From Brevibacillus laterosporus DSM 25 (GTDB lineage: Bacteria > Bacillota > Bacilli > Brevibacillales > Brevibacillaceae): a stretch of 64,000 nucleotides of DNA. The position numbers and the translations under genes were made by a program. The first letter of the stretch is position 1, and each line of letters starts with the position of its first letter. The notes below the pieces were generated by a model. The model was not told where the DNA came from, did not search any database, and worked only from the letters and a program-made list of their open reading frames with translations. Positions 27,565 through 37,129 of the stretch are shown here, piece by piece. The stretch spans positions 3,656,501 to 3,720,500 of the forward strand of contig NZ_CP017705.1 in assembly GCF_002706795.1 (NCBI RefSeq), read 5' to 3'.

Positions 27565-27840
27565 TTATGCTACAGGAGCAGTAAGAACGTTAAGTTTTTT
27601 CATCAGGCGAGATTTTTGACGATTAGCTGCGTTTTTATGAATAAGACCTTTCGTAGCAGCCTTGTCAATTTTCTTAACAGCTGCAAGAAGGGTTGTTTTA
27701 GCTAATTCCACGTCAGAAGCAAGAACTGCTTTTTCAAAGTTCTTGATTGTTGTACGAAGATCAGATTTTTGAGAAGCGCGTTGAGCACGGCGTTTTTCGA
27801 TCGTCTTTGTACGTTTGATAGCGGATTTAATGTTTGGCAT
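27565..27840 (-). CDS. rpsT: 30S ribosomal protein S20
   Basis: 91 residues, very basic, starting [13 protein letters not shown] and ending with the conserved [20 protein letters not shown]. It binds 16S rRNA in the small subunit. A perfect AAGGAGGTGAAAGT precedes the ATG. It is transcribed opposite to holA and gpr, as in B. subtilis. Confidence 0.97.
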   Translation of the reverse strand: MPNIKSAIKRTKTIEKRRAQRASQKSDLRTTIKNFEKAVLASDVELAKTTLLAAVKKIDKAATKGLIHKNAANRQKSRLMKKLNVLTAPVA

Positions 27841-28084
27841 ACTTTCACCTCCTTAAAACAATAGAAAAGACCATAGCAAAAGAAATGCAACAAATAGTAT
27901 TCTAGCATGCGTTTGGTGCATTTGCAAGGAATGATTTTGCGAATAAAAATGACAGAAGCAAGCAACCTAGTACTAAGAAATAAGAAGAGAACTCACGATA
28001 ATCTGGTTCTTAACAACAAGGACTTAAAAATGAGCCAAATTAGCTTATTGTACGGTTACTTTTCCCTACTTGGAGGCGAATAGA

Positions 28085-29188
28085 ATGAATGTACATAACA
28101 TTGATTTATCAAAGTATGCAATCCGCACTGATTTGGCAGTAGAAGCACATGAGATAGCTCGTGAGCAGAATCAAAGTGATATTCCGGGGGTTTTCCTATC
28201 AACAGATAGTTCTGAGCCTGGTATTACCGTGACAAGAGTACAGGTTGAGAATGAAGATGCAGGTAAACAAATCGGTAAGCTCCCGGGGAATTACGTGACG
28301 ATTGAGGTGCCAAAACTAAGAGATAATGACTCCGAGTTGGAGGGGGGAGTGACCAAGCGATTTGCCCGAGAGTTTGCTAGATTTCTACATGAACTCGGAT
28401 TAACAGAGGACAAGAAGGCGTTAGTCATTGGTCTTGGAAATTGGAATGTAACGCCTGATGCACTAGGCCCGCAGGTTGTTGAAAATTTATTGGTAACTCG
28501 CCATTTGTTTGAACTAGCACCAGAATCAGTTCAAGAGGGATATCGTGAAGTTAGCGCGTTGTCTCCTGGTGTATTAGGTATTACGGGTATTGAGACTAGT
28601 GAGATTGTTTTTGGCGTGGTAGAGAAGAGCAAGCCAGATTTTGTGATTGCGATTGATGCCCTTGCTTCCCGTGCTCTACATCGTGTCAATACAACCATTC
28701 AGATTGCGGATACGGGAATTCATCCAGGATCGGGTGTAGGAAATAAGCGTAAATCCATTGACCAAGACACATTAGGGGTTCCCGTCATCTCTATTGGAGT
28801 TCCAACGGTGGTATTTGCTTCCACCATCGTAAATGACGCGATTACCTATTTATTAGGTCATTTTAATCAATCGATGCAAGAGCAAAATCGTGCATTCAAT
28901 CGACTCACTGCCTCGGAAATGCCGGAGCGTAAGGAACCTTATACGGAGGAAGACTTGCCTGATATGGAAAAAAGGGGAACCTTCATGGGATTAGTTGGGC
29001 AGCTATCTGAGGATGAGAAGCGACAGTTAATTCATGAGGTACTGCGGCCACTTGGGCAAGAATTAGTTGTAACACCTAAGGAAATAGATGATTTTATGGA
29101 AGGGATTTCTAATATAGTAGCAACAGGACTTAACCAAGCGTTGCATAGAGCAGTTTCAGAGGATAATGTGAGTGCCTATACGCATTAA
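28085..29188 (+). CDS. gpr: Germination protease GPR
   Basis: 367 residues. It is the endopeptidase that degrades small acid-soluble spore proteins at germination (peptidase A25). The N-terminal YAIRTDLAVEAHEI contains the site where the zymogen is known to self-cleave after RTD. Start ATG 28085 has GGAGG eight bases upstream. It is the first of the gpr-spoIIP-yqxA set; expression in the forespore (SigG) is known for the family but no clear promoter was read here. Confidence 0.95.
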   Translation: MNVHNIDLSKYAIRTDLAVEAHEIAREQNQSDIPGVFLSTDSSEPGITVTRVQVENEDAGKQIGKLPGNYVTIEVPKLRDNDSELEGGVTKRFAREFARFLHELGLTEDKKALVIGLGNWNVTPDALGPQVVENLLVTRHLFELAPESVQEGYREVSALSPGVLGITGIETSEIVFGVVEKSKPDFVIAIDALASRALHRVNTTIQIADTGIHPGSGVGNKRKSIDQDTLGVPVISIGVPTVVFASTIVNDAITYLLGHFNQSMQEQNRAFNRLTASEMPERKEPYTEEDLPDMEKRGTFMGLVGQLSEDEKRQLIHEVLRPLGQELVVTPKEIDDFMEGISNIVATGLNQALHRAVSEDNVSAYTH

Positions 29189-29334
29189 AAAAAGTAGGTT
29201 GCTTCCATATAATAACAACTAATAAAAAAGCTTCACAAATTAAACGTTATTTTACTAGGGTGATCGTTCTATCTACTCTATGACATGCATACTATAAAGC
29301 ATATGCAGAGAAACGTCAGAGGAGGAGAAATGAA

Positions 29335-30525
29335 ATGGTCACCCTTTTACAACGCTATTTTTTTGCGCTCTCTGCCGGCACAGCTCTGTTATTTGTGCTT
29401 GTGAGTCTTTTGCTTGTAAGCTCCAATCACCAGGATTTTCTGTACTCTAGTAGTATTCAACGAGCCGCTTCCAACGTATCAAGTATTACGTTTCTAGATG
29501 CGATGGGCATGGAAATCCCTAGCTTGCATCGTACCGTTCAGGCGCAGGGAGAACCTGAGAGCTCCACGATGCAAAGCTTCTTCTTTCAACTTATTACTGG
29601 TATTTATCCCGGAGATTTACGCAGTCTGTTAGGCAGAGAGTTGCCAGGATTGCTTACTTATGATGATGCACGCATTATTGTGCCAGGTCAAGGACTAGAG
29701 CTAGTGGATTTGTACGTGGAATCTGCTGCACCGAATGCAGTTGTTCAGGATGTGAATAGAGAAGAAGGTACGAAATCAAGAGACGCAGTACAACCAGGAC
29801 AAATCGAAAAGGATGAAACGAAAACGCCAAGTCCACCTAGTATAGCTGGAGAAAAACGTGTTTTTATTTACAATACACATAATCGAGAATCATGGACGCA
29901 TGTCGCACCTACGGTAGGAACGTCAGTTGACCATCCAACAAAAAATATTCAGTTAGTTGGCAAACGATTTGGAAAGTTACTGCAAGAAAAAGGGGTAAAT
30001 AACATTGTAAGTGAAAATGATTTTATTCAACAGTTGATCGATCAGAAAAAGACATATCCCATGGCATATGCTGAGTCATTTAAAGCTGTGAAAGCTGCTG
30101 CTAAACAATATCCTGCCTTGGAGTACTATTTTGATATCCATAGGGATGGGGATGTGTCACGTAGCAAAACGGCAATAACGATAAACGGAAAAACGTACGC
30201 GCGAATCCTATTTGTCATCGGAACACGTAATCGTAATTTCATGCAAAATGAACGGATGGCTAAAGAATTAAACGCTTTGGTAGAGAAAAAATACCCAGGA
30301 TTATCTCGTGGTGTAATCGCAAAAGGTGCACATGAGGGAAATGCCGAGTATAACCAGTCTATCTCTCCGGGTAGTCTATTACTAGAGGTTGGCGGAATCA
30401 ACAACACGCTTGAGGAATCTTACAATACAGCAGAAGCATTTGCTGATGTTTTTGCGGAATATTACCAAAAAGCAGAGAGAGTGAACAAGGAGCAAACGCC
30501 AAAAAGTAGTAAGAGTAAGGAGTGA
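29335..30525 (+). CDS. spoIIP: Stage II sporulation protein P
   Basis: 396 residues. After an N-terminal membrane helix (about 9-27) comes a linker and the SpoIIP amidase/endopeptidase domain. Metal-site candidates are in YNTHNRESWTH, the YYFDIHRDG motif and LLEVGGINNTLEE. It cuts septal peptidoglycan with SpoIID and SpoIIM during engulfment. CATACTAT at 29288-29295 resembles a SigE -10 box. A good AGGAGG precedes the start. Confidence 0.94.
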   Translation: MVTLLQRYFFALSAGTALLFVLVSLLLVSSNHQDFLYSSSIQRAASNVSSITFLDAMGMEIPSLHRTVQAQGEPESSTMQSFFFQLITGIYPGDLRSLLGRELPGLLTYDDARIIVPGQGLELVDLYVESAAPNAVVQDVNREEGTKSRDAVQPGQIEKDETKTPSPPSIAGEKRVFIYNTHNRESWTHVAPTVGTSVDHPTKNIQLVGKRFGKLLQEKGVNNIVSENDFIQQLIDQKKTYPMAYAESFKAVKAAAKQYPALEYYFDIHRDGDVSRSKTAITINGKTYARILFVIGTRNRNFMQNERMAKELNALVEKKYPGLSRGVIAKGAHEGNAEYNQSISPGSLLLEVGGINNTLEESYNTAEAFADVFAEYYQKAERVNKEQTPKSSKSKE

Positions 30526-30533
30526 AACTTTGA

Positions 30534-30839
30534 ATGGCACATACGATACGATTTATAGGTATGGTTATTCTTCTGTTAATTGGCATTGTGCTCGGCATGC
30601 AAACCGCTGAACGGGGCATAAATAAAGTGGATGGAAGCTTACGAGAACAATCCCAGACGTTTGCTATTACTAAAGTTGATAACAATCAAGTAGAGATAGC
30701 GGTTATGGGTAAACAAGTGCGAACGGAACCGAAACGAGTCGTTAATTATGTAAGTGAAGCAGGAGAATCAGTAGGAAAGTGGGTAAAAAAAGGGACAGAA
30801 GCTACTGTAAGTTGGATTTCAGGATTTTTTGAACCATAA
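30534..30839 (+). CDS. yqxA: YqxA-like membrane-anchored protein (DUF3679)
   Basis: 101 residues with one N-terminal membrane helix (about 5-22) and a short soluble part. It lies 8 bases after spoIIP with AAGGAG upstream, exactly the place of yqxA in B. subtilis, where lepA comes next. Here lepA is 15 kb away. Function unknown. Confidence 0.82.
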   Translation: MAHTIRFIGMVILLLIGIVLGMQTAERGINKVDGSLREQSQTFAITKVDNNQVEIAVMGKQVRTEPKRVVNYVSEAGESVGKWVKKGTEATVSWISGFFEP

Positions 30840-30882
30840 TGCGAAGAGATGAAACTAGTGGGGAGCCAATAGGATTGACTGG

Positions 30883-30922
30883 AAAGGCAATTTGTGCTGA
30901 TGTGCTCGCAAGTTGCCTTTTT
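30883..30922 (+). terminator. Terminator after yqxA
   Basis: AAAGGCAA/TTGCCTTT stem followed by TT; it ends the spore gene cluster. Confidence 0.75.
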
Positions 30923-31092
30923 AGCTAGAAAACAAGTTTTTTAGGAAAAAATAACTGGTTTAATTATACAAAATTAATTTTTGTTCATACTATATTATTT
31001 TGATGTTGCTAGTTTTATAAATAAATGCAATAATTATCTAAGTTATCAAAAAATAACCCATAAGAACAATGGTATAGAGAGGTGCGGTCACT

Positions 31093-32061
31093 TTGACGCA
31101 AAAGATTTTACACATTGAGAATCTAGAGACCCATTTTTTTACGGATCGTGGACGAGTTCCGGCCGTTGATCGAATTACTTTATCTATCAATCAAGGTGAA
31201 GTGTTAGGTATTGTGGGCGAGTCAGGCTGTGGCAAGAGCGTTACATCACTTTCCGTCATGCGATTAGTACCTAATCCTCCAGGAAAAATTGTGGGCGGTA
31301 ACATTTTGTTTAAGGGTGAGAATCTTTTAACTGCTAGTGAAAAACGAATGCGTGAGATTCGTGGAAATGAAATCGCCATGATTTTTCAGGAGCCAATGAC
31401 CTCTCTGAACCCTGTTTACAAAATTGGGGACCAGATTAGAGAAGCAGTCATCCTACACAAAAGGGTTTCTAAAAAAGAAGCAACAAAGCGTGCCATCGAT
31501 ATGCTAAAATGTGTGGGAATTCCCCGTGCGGAGGAAATTATTCATGAGTATCCGCATCAATTATCTGGCGGTATGCGTCAGCGGGTCATGATTGCGATGG
31601 CGATGGCCTGTAGTCCGCAGCTATTGATTGCAGACGAGCCTACTACCGCTCTTGATGTTACCATTCAGGCCCAGATACTTGACTTGATGCGCAGTCTAAA
31701 TGAGGATATGGGGACCGCAATCATGTTGATCACCCATGACCTGGGTGTGGTGGCAGAAATGTGCCACAGAGTGGTTGTTATGTATAGCGGAAATGTGGTG
31801 GAAGAAGGAGATGTCAGAAATATTCTGAAAAATCCGAAACACCCATATACGCAAGGCTTACTTCAATCCATTCCGCATTTAGAAGAAAAGAAGGAGCGCC
31901 TTTACTCTATTCCAGGTAATGTTCCACCCCCAGGCACTATTAAAGAAGGCTGCCGGTTTGCACCGCGTTGTGAGCATGTAATGGACAAATGTCGGATAGC
32001 GATGCCAGAGCTGCTGGAAGTGGGCACAGGACATCGAGCGCGTTGCTTTCAACATGAATAA
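31093..32061 (+). CDS. dppD: Oligopeptide/dipeptide ABC transporter ATPase (DppD/OppD-like)
   Basis: 322 residues. Walker A is GESGCGKS, the signature is LSGGMRQR, and Walker B is LLIADEPTTALD. The C-terminal oligopeptide domain has the spaced cysteines CRFAPRC..C. Start TTG 31093 follows AGAGGTG by eight bases. It energises peptide uptake together with dppF and the permeases. First gene of a D-F-A-B-C cluster. Confidence 0.92.
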   Translation: MTQKILHIENLETHFFTDRGRVPAVDRITLSINQGEVLGIVGESGCGKSVTSLSVMRLVPNPPGKIVGGNILFKGENLLTASEKRMREIRGNEIAMIFQEPMTSLNPVYKIGDQIREAVILHKRVSKKEATKRAIDMLKCVGIPRAEEIIHEYPHQLSGGMRQRVMIAMAMACSPQLLIADEPTTALDVTIQAQILDLMRSLNEDMGTAIMLITHDLGVVAEMCHRVVVMYSGNVVEEGDVRNILKNPKHPYTQGLLQSIPHLEEKKERLYSIPGNVPPPGTIKEGCRFAPRCEHVMDKCRIAMPELLEVGTGHRARCFQHE

Positions 32062-32083
32062 TAACAGCTGAAGGTGGTGCAGA

Positions 32084-33052
32084 TTGGTGGAGGATTTATT
32101 AGTAGTTAATCGTCTGAAAAAATATTACCCAATCACGGGTGGAGTTTTTGCCAAGGAAATTGGTGCTGTAAAAGCAGTTGATGATGTTTCTTTTCATGTT
32201 AAGAGAGGCGAAACCCTAGGATTGGTAGGAGAGAGCGGCTGTGGCAAGTCTACAACAGGTAGATCTATTCTCCGATTAATAGAACCAACCAGTGGCGAAG
32301 TGTTGTTTGAAGGAAAAGATGTCGCCAGGATGAAAAGGGAGGAAGTGCGGGAGATTCGAAAGGATATGCAAATTATCTTTCAGGATCCGTTTGCATCTCT
32401 AAATCCACGACATACAGTTGGAAAAATTTTAGAAGAACCTTTGATTGTCCATGGTGTCAATTCCTCAAAAGAACGAAGTAAGCGTGTTCATGAATTACTA
32501 GAGGTAGTTGGTTTATCGACTTATCATGTTGGACGTTATCCCCATCAATTTAGTGGAGGACAGCGTCAGCGAATCGGAATTGCTCGTGCCCTGATTTTAA
32601 ATCCCAAATTAATTGTGGCTGATGAGCCAGTATCAGCCTTGGATGTATCTGTTCAATCACAAGTGCTTAATCTCATGCAGGATTTACAAAAAGAATATAA
32701 CCTGACGTACCTGTTCATTGCTCATGATCTGAGTGTGGTTCGGCACATCAGTGATCGTGTAGGTGTAATGTATTTGGGCCGCATTGCGGAGATTGCGGAT
32801 AAAGATGAGCTATACGCTAATCCACATCACCCTTATACAAAGGCATTGTTATCAGCGGTTCCTGTAGCAGATCCTGATAAAAAGCAGGAAAGGATTATTT
32901 TGCAAGGTGATTTACCAAGTCCAGCTAATCCACCGTCTGGTTGTACATTTCATACACGATGTCCACATGTGATGGACGTGTGCAGGGAAAAACGTCCTGA
33001 GATGCTCAAATTAAGGGAAGATCATCTGGTAGCTTGTCACTTATATAGTTAA
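32084..33052 (+). CDS. dppF: Oligopeptide/dipeptide ABC transporter ATPase (DppF/OppF-like)
   Basis: 322 residues. Walker [10 protein letters not shown], signature FSGGQRQR, Walker [13 protein letters not shown], and the C-terminal [10 protein letters not shown] block. The TTG (32084) and GTG (32087) are consecutive start candidates behind AAGGTGG. It pairs with DppD as the second ATPase of the importer. Confidence 0.92.
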   Translation: MVEDLLVVNRLKKYYPITGGVFAKEIGAVKAVDDVSFHVKRGETLGLVGESGCGKSTTGRSILRLIEPTSGEVLFEGKDVARMKREEVREIRKDMQIIFQDPFASLNPRHTVGKILEEPLIVHGVNSSKERSKRVHELLEVVGLSTYHVGRYPHQFSGGQRQRIGIARALILNPKLIVADEPVSALDVSVQSQVLNLMQDLQKEYNLTYLFIAHDLSVVRHISDRVGVMYLGRIAEIADKDELYANPHHPYTKALLSAVPVADPDKKQERIILQGDLPSPANPPSGCTFHTRCPHVMDVCREKRPEMLKLREDHLVACHLYS

Positions 33053-33235
33053 TATTCTAAATTTTATGAAAATAACTGAGCATATTTTTATAAAAAGAAC
33101 GTACTGTTTTGACAAAACCATTTTTTCAAATTGATTTGTTACAAGCTGAAAACGTTATGAATGCATGAAGAAGGAAGCAGTTCCTATATGTTGCTTTCTT
33201 TTCATGAATATAGAAAACAAGGGGGATTAAAAAAT

Positions 33236-34882
33236 ATGAAGAAAAGGAAGCTGATAGCAGCTCTTTCAGGAATAATGGCTTTTTCTGTAGCATTAACCGG
33301 GTGTGGCGGTAATACAAATAACGCCGCTAAACAGGGTGAAACGAAGACATCAGAAACAAAAAAAGAAGATAAAAAAGGTGGAAAAACCTTAATTGTAGGT
33401 CGGGGTGGAGATTCTGTAGGCCTTGATCCCATCACAATTACCGATGGAGAGTCAGCACGTGTTACTGAGAACATTATGGAAACATTAGTGAAATACAAAA
33501 AAGAAAATACGGAAGTAATACCAGGACTTGCTGAAAAGTGGGACATTACCCCAGATGGTAAGGAATATACTTTCCATTTGCGAAAAGGTGTTACATTCCA
33601 CGATGGTACACCTTTTAATGCAGAAGCTGTTAAATTTAACTTTGAGCGTTGGATGGATAAAAACAATCCATACCACGATAAAGAAGGCTATGAATATTAC
33701 AATGACATGTTCGGCGGCTATAAGGGTGACAAGGATCATGTCATCGCTTCTGTAGATGTGAAAGATGAGTACACTGTGGTCCTTACATTAAATCGCCCTC
33801 TAGCACCTCTCATGCAGAATTTAGGCATGTTCCCGTTTGCTATCGCTTCACCAGATGCTGTGAAGAAGGGGACAAAGGAATTTAATGAGAAGCCTGTTGG
33901 AACTGGTCCATTCAAATTTGAAAAATGGAACCGCAATGATAGTATTACTATTTCGAAAAATACAGATTATTGGCAAAAAGGTCTTCCCAAGCTAGACAAG
34001 GTTATTTTTAAAGTGATTCCAGATAACTCTGCTCGTTTAACAGCGCTTACATCCGGTGAGATAGATATTATGGATGGTTTAAATCCTGATGATGCCAAAT
34101 CTGTGAAAGAAAATAAAGACCTACAGTTATTTGTACGTCCTTCTATGAATGCTGGGTGGTTAGGTTTTAACATTGAGAAAAAACCGTTGGATAACGTGAA
34201 AGTGCGCCAAGCAATGGGGCATGCCGTAGATAAACAAGGAATGATTGAGGCCTTCTACAGCGGTTTCGCCCAGCCTGCTACCAATCCATTACCACCTTCT
34301 ATTTGGAGCCATAACGATCAGATTAAGGATCGTGAATATAACCTAGAAAAAGCGAAGCAATTATTGACAGAGGCAGGTTATCCAAATGGTTTCAAAGTGA
34401 AATTCTGGGCGATGCCAGTACCTCGTCCATACATTATTAATGGACAAAAAATGGCAGAAGCAATACAACAGGACTTTAAGAAAATTGGTATTGATGCCGA
34501 GATCGTTTCCATGGATTGGGCAACTTATCTAGATAAAACCAAAAAAGGGGAGCAGGAGCTTTATCTACTTGGTTGGACGGGAGATAATGGCGACCCTGAC
34601 AACTTCTTAAACAACCACTTTAATAAAAATAACATAGGCGGTAGTAACCGTTCGTTTTACAAGGATGAGAAAGTTACTGACCTACTTGTGAAAGCACAAT
34701 CTGAAGTAGACGTGGCAAAACGTACTGAGATATACAACGAAGTTCAACAAATCATCTTTGATCAAGCTATTCTTATTCCATTGGTGCACTCGACGCCTCC
34801 AATCGCAGCAAAAGCAACCGTTAAAGGCTATGTCCCGCATCCAAAAGGTAATGAAAGTTTAGAAGAGGTAGATATCGAATAA
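33236..34882 (+). CDS. dppA: Peptide-binding lipoprotein of the ABC transporter (SBP family 5)
   Basis: 548 residues. The signal peptide ends in the lipobox LTGC, with Cys23 as the lipidated residue. The family 5 domain follows (VTENIMETLVKYKKENTEVIPGLAEKW, GTGPFKFEKW, VRQAMGHAVDKQGM). Start 33236 is preceded by AAGGGGG; the open frame extends 25 codons but without a signal. It captures peptides outside the membrane. A strong hairpin after the gene (34895-34935) can raise its mRNA level above the permeases. Confidence 0.93.
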   Translation: MKKRKLIAALSGIMAFSVALTGCGGNTNNAAKQGETKTSETKKEDKKGGKTLIVGRGGDSVGLDPITITDGESARVTENIMETLVKYKKENTEVIPGLAEKWDITPDGKEYTFHLRKGVTFHDGTPFNAEAVKFNFERWMDKNNPYHDKEGYEYYNDMFGGYKGDKDHVIASVDVKDEYTVVLTLNRPLAPLMQNLGMFPFAIASPDAVKKGTKEFNEKPVGTGPFKFEKWNRNDSITISKNTDYWQKGLPKLDKVIFKVIPDNSARLTALTSGEIDIMDGLNPDDAKSVKENKDLQLFVRPSMNAGWLGFNIEKKPLDNVKVRQAMGHAVDKQGMIEAFYSGFAQPATNPLPPSIWSHNDQIKDREYNLEKAKQLLTEAGYPNGFKVKFWAMPVPRPYIINGQKMAEAIQQDFKKIGIDAEIVSMDWATYLDKTKKGEQELYLLGWTGDNGDPDNFLNNHFNKNNIGGSNRSFYKDEKVTDLLVKAQSEVDVAKRTEIYNEVQQIIFDQAILIPLVHSTPPIAAKATVKGYVPHPKGNESLEEVDIE

Positions 34883-34894
34883 GCATTCATATTC

Positions 34895-34935
34895 AAAAGG
34901 GTAGGAGCTGAGCTTTCCTCTTACCCTTTTCTTTT
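34895..34935 (+). terminator. Intercistronic hairpin/terminator between dppA and dppB
   Basis: AAAAGGGTAGGAG../..CTCTTACCCTTTT stem followed by CTTTT. Confidence 0.75.
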
Positions 34936-34996
34936 ACCAATCCTTTATACATTACAACCTGTTAGTAAATAAGCAAGGAAAGCGAGGAGATGGCAT

Positions 34997-36001
34997 TTGC
35001 TAGCTTACACTATACGACGATTGCTCATGCTGATCCCTGTGTTTTTGGGCATGTCCATTATCGTGTTTTCCATTATTCACGCCATCCCCGGGGACCCAGC
35101 CTTAACGATTTTAGGAGAGAAGGCGAGTCCGAGTGCCGTTGAAGAGCTACGTGAACAATTGGGATTAAATCATCCATGGTACGTTCAATATTTTTCCTAT
35201 CTAAAAGATGTGATTACAGGTAATTTAGGCGTATCACTCCATACCAAAGCAGCTATTGCCAAGGAGATCGTTCCTTATCTATCTGCTACTACAGAGTTAG
35301 CTATTATTAGCTTGTTGTTCGCTCTTATTGTAGGGATTAATGCCGGAATTATATCTGCTTGGAAACAAAACTCTTGGTTTGACTATGTCTGCATGCTAAT
35401 TGCTTTAATTGGTGTTTCTATGCCCGTGTTTTGGCTCGGTTTAATGGAGCAATGGTTTTTTGCACAAGAATTGAAATGGTTGCCTTCAGTAGGGCGAGAT
35501 AATCCACGTGATGCTTTTGAGGCCATTACTCATTTCTATATGCTCGATACGATATTGGCAGGGAGATGGGACCAATTCAAGGATGTGATTTTGCACCTTA
35601 TCTTACCTGGTATTGCACTAGGAACCATTCCAATGGCAATCTTTGCTCGAATTACCCGTTCAAGCATGCTGGAAGTGATGCGTTCTGATTACATTCGTAC
35701 CGCCCGAGCTAAAGGCTTGGCCCAGTTTTTCGTGGTGTACAAGCACGCTTTAAAAAATGCCCTGATTCCTATATTGACAGTGATTGGCTTACAATTAGGA
35801 ATGCTTTTAGGCGGTGCAATTCTGACGGAGACTATTTTTGGCTGGCCGGGGATTGGGCGTTACATTTATACAGCGATCGGTAACCGTGACTATCCTGTTA
35901 TCCAATCCGGCATTCTTGTGATTGCCTTCATTTTCGTATTGATCAACTTGATTGTAGATTTACTCTATGCATATGTTGATCCACGTATTAAATATCGCTA
36001 A
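34997..36001 (+). CDS. dppB: Peptide ABC transporter permease (DppB-like)
   Basis: 334 residues, six membrane helices. It starts MLAYTIRRLLMLIPVFLGMSIIVF and has the EAA loop YIRTARAKGLAQFFVVYKHALKNALIP that contacts the ATPases. TTG start behind GCGAGGAG. It forms the channel with DppC. Confidence 0.93.
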   Translation: MLAYTIRRLLMLIPVFLGMSIIVFSIIHAIPGDPALTILGEKASPSAVEELREQLGLNHPWYVQYFSYLKDVITGNLGVSLHTKAAIAKEIVPYLSATTELAIISLLFALIVGINAGIISAWKQNSWFDYVCMLIALIGVSMPVFWLGLMEQWFFAQELKWLPSVGRDNPRDAFEAITHFYMLDTILAGRWDQFKDVILHLILPGIALGTIPMAIFARITRSSMLEVMRSDYIRTARAKGLAQFFVVYKHALKNALIPILTVIGLQLGMLLGGAILTETIFGWPGIGRYIYTAIGNRDYPVIQSGILVIAFIFVLINLIVDLLYAYVDPRIKYR

Positions 36002-36016
36002 GGAGGTTTTTCAACA

Positions 36017-36916
36017 GTGGCACAAGTAACTCCAGAAATGCAAGTTGTTCCTTCTAAAGAGCAAGTTGAAAAATCAACGTCTCCTTGGCGAGATGCCTGG
36101 CGAACGTTACGGAAAAATAAGATGGCTTTGTTAGGGTTTGGGATCATCATCTTCTTTGTTCTCATTGCAATTCTTGCTCCTCTTATCACTACGTATCCTT
36201 TTGATGAAGGTGCCTTAAAAGAGAGAAATATGCCGCCTTCTGCCGAGCATTGGTTTGGAACGGATTATAATGGTCGAGACGTATATACTCGTGTAGTATA
36301 TGGAGCACAAATCTCTTTATGGGTAGGAACGTTCTCGGTAGTAGGCTCTATCATCATGGGAACGCTGCTTGGACTGATTGCTGGCTACTATGGAAGATGG
36401 ATTGACATGCTTATCTCTCGTACATTTGATATCATTTTAGCCTTCCCTAGCATTTTGTTAGCCATTGCGATCGTTGCTATTCTAGGGCCTTCTCTACAGA
36501 ATGCACTTATGGCTATTGCGATTATCAATGTTCCTACTTATGGACGGTTGGTACGTTCGAAGGTACTTAGTTTAAAAGAAGAGGAATTTATTATGGCTGC
36601 TAAAGCTATTGGAATGAAGGATGCTCGGATTATTACACAACACCTATTACCCAATAGCATAGCTCCAATTATTGTGACGGGGACCTTGGGTATCGCAACC
36701 GCTATTTTGGAAGCGGCTGCGCTTGGATTCCTTGGACTTGGAGCACAACCCCCGCAACCAGAATGGGGTAAAATGCTGGCTGACTCCCGTGAATACATCC
36801 AGCAGGCACCTTGGACTGTTGTCTTTCCTGGCCTGTCCATTGTGCTGACCGTTCTTGGATTTAATCTGATAGGTGATGGATTGCGAGATGCATTAGATCC
36901 GCGGATGAAGAATTAG
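36017..36916 (+). CDS. dppC: Peptide ABC transporter permease (DppC-like)
   Basis: 299 residues. An N-terminal cytosolic segment (DAWRTLRKNKMALLG) precedes six helices; HWFGTDYNGRDVYTRVVYG and the EAA loop EFIMAAKAIGMKDARIITQHLLPN are typical. GTG start, with AAGGAGG ten bases upstream. Last transporter gene before a terminator. Confidence 0.93.
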   Translation: MAQVTPEMQVVPSKEQVEKSTSPWRDAWRTLRKNKMALLGFGIIIFFVLIAILAPLITTYPFDEGALKERNMPPSAEHWFGTDYNGRDVYTRVVYGAQISLWVGTFSVVGSIIMGTLLGLIAGYYGRWIDMLISRTFDIILAFPSILLAIAIVAILGPSLQNALMAIAIINVPTYGRLVRSKVLSLKEEEFIMAAKAIGMKDARIITQHLLPNSIAPIIVTGTLGIATAILEAAALGFLGLGAQPPQPEWGKMLADSREYIQQAPWTVVFPGLSIVLTVLGFNLIGDGLRDALDPRMKN

Positions 36917-36926
36917 AAATGAATAT

Positions 36927-36980
36927 AGCTCCTGCCTTACGATGAATTTATTTATCATCTAAGTAGGAGCTTGTTTTTTT
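36927..36980 (+). terminator. dpp operon terminator
   Basis: AGCTCCT..CTTA/TAAGTAGGAGCT long stem followed by TTGTTTTTTT. Confidence 0.85.
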
Positions 36981-37129
36981 TACACCAGTATTCAGATGAG
37001 AGAATAAATATACCTTTCATATGTTGACTCTATCACGAGAGAGCAGGAAGATTTAATTTGTACAAGGAGGATGTATCAGTACATCTCCTATGGTATCCTC
37101 AAGATAGGGAAAGTTAGCTAAAGAAAGGT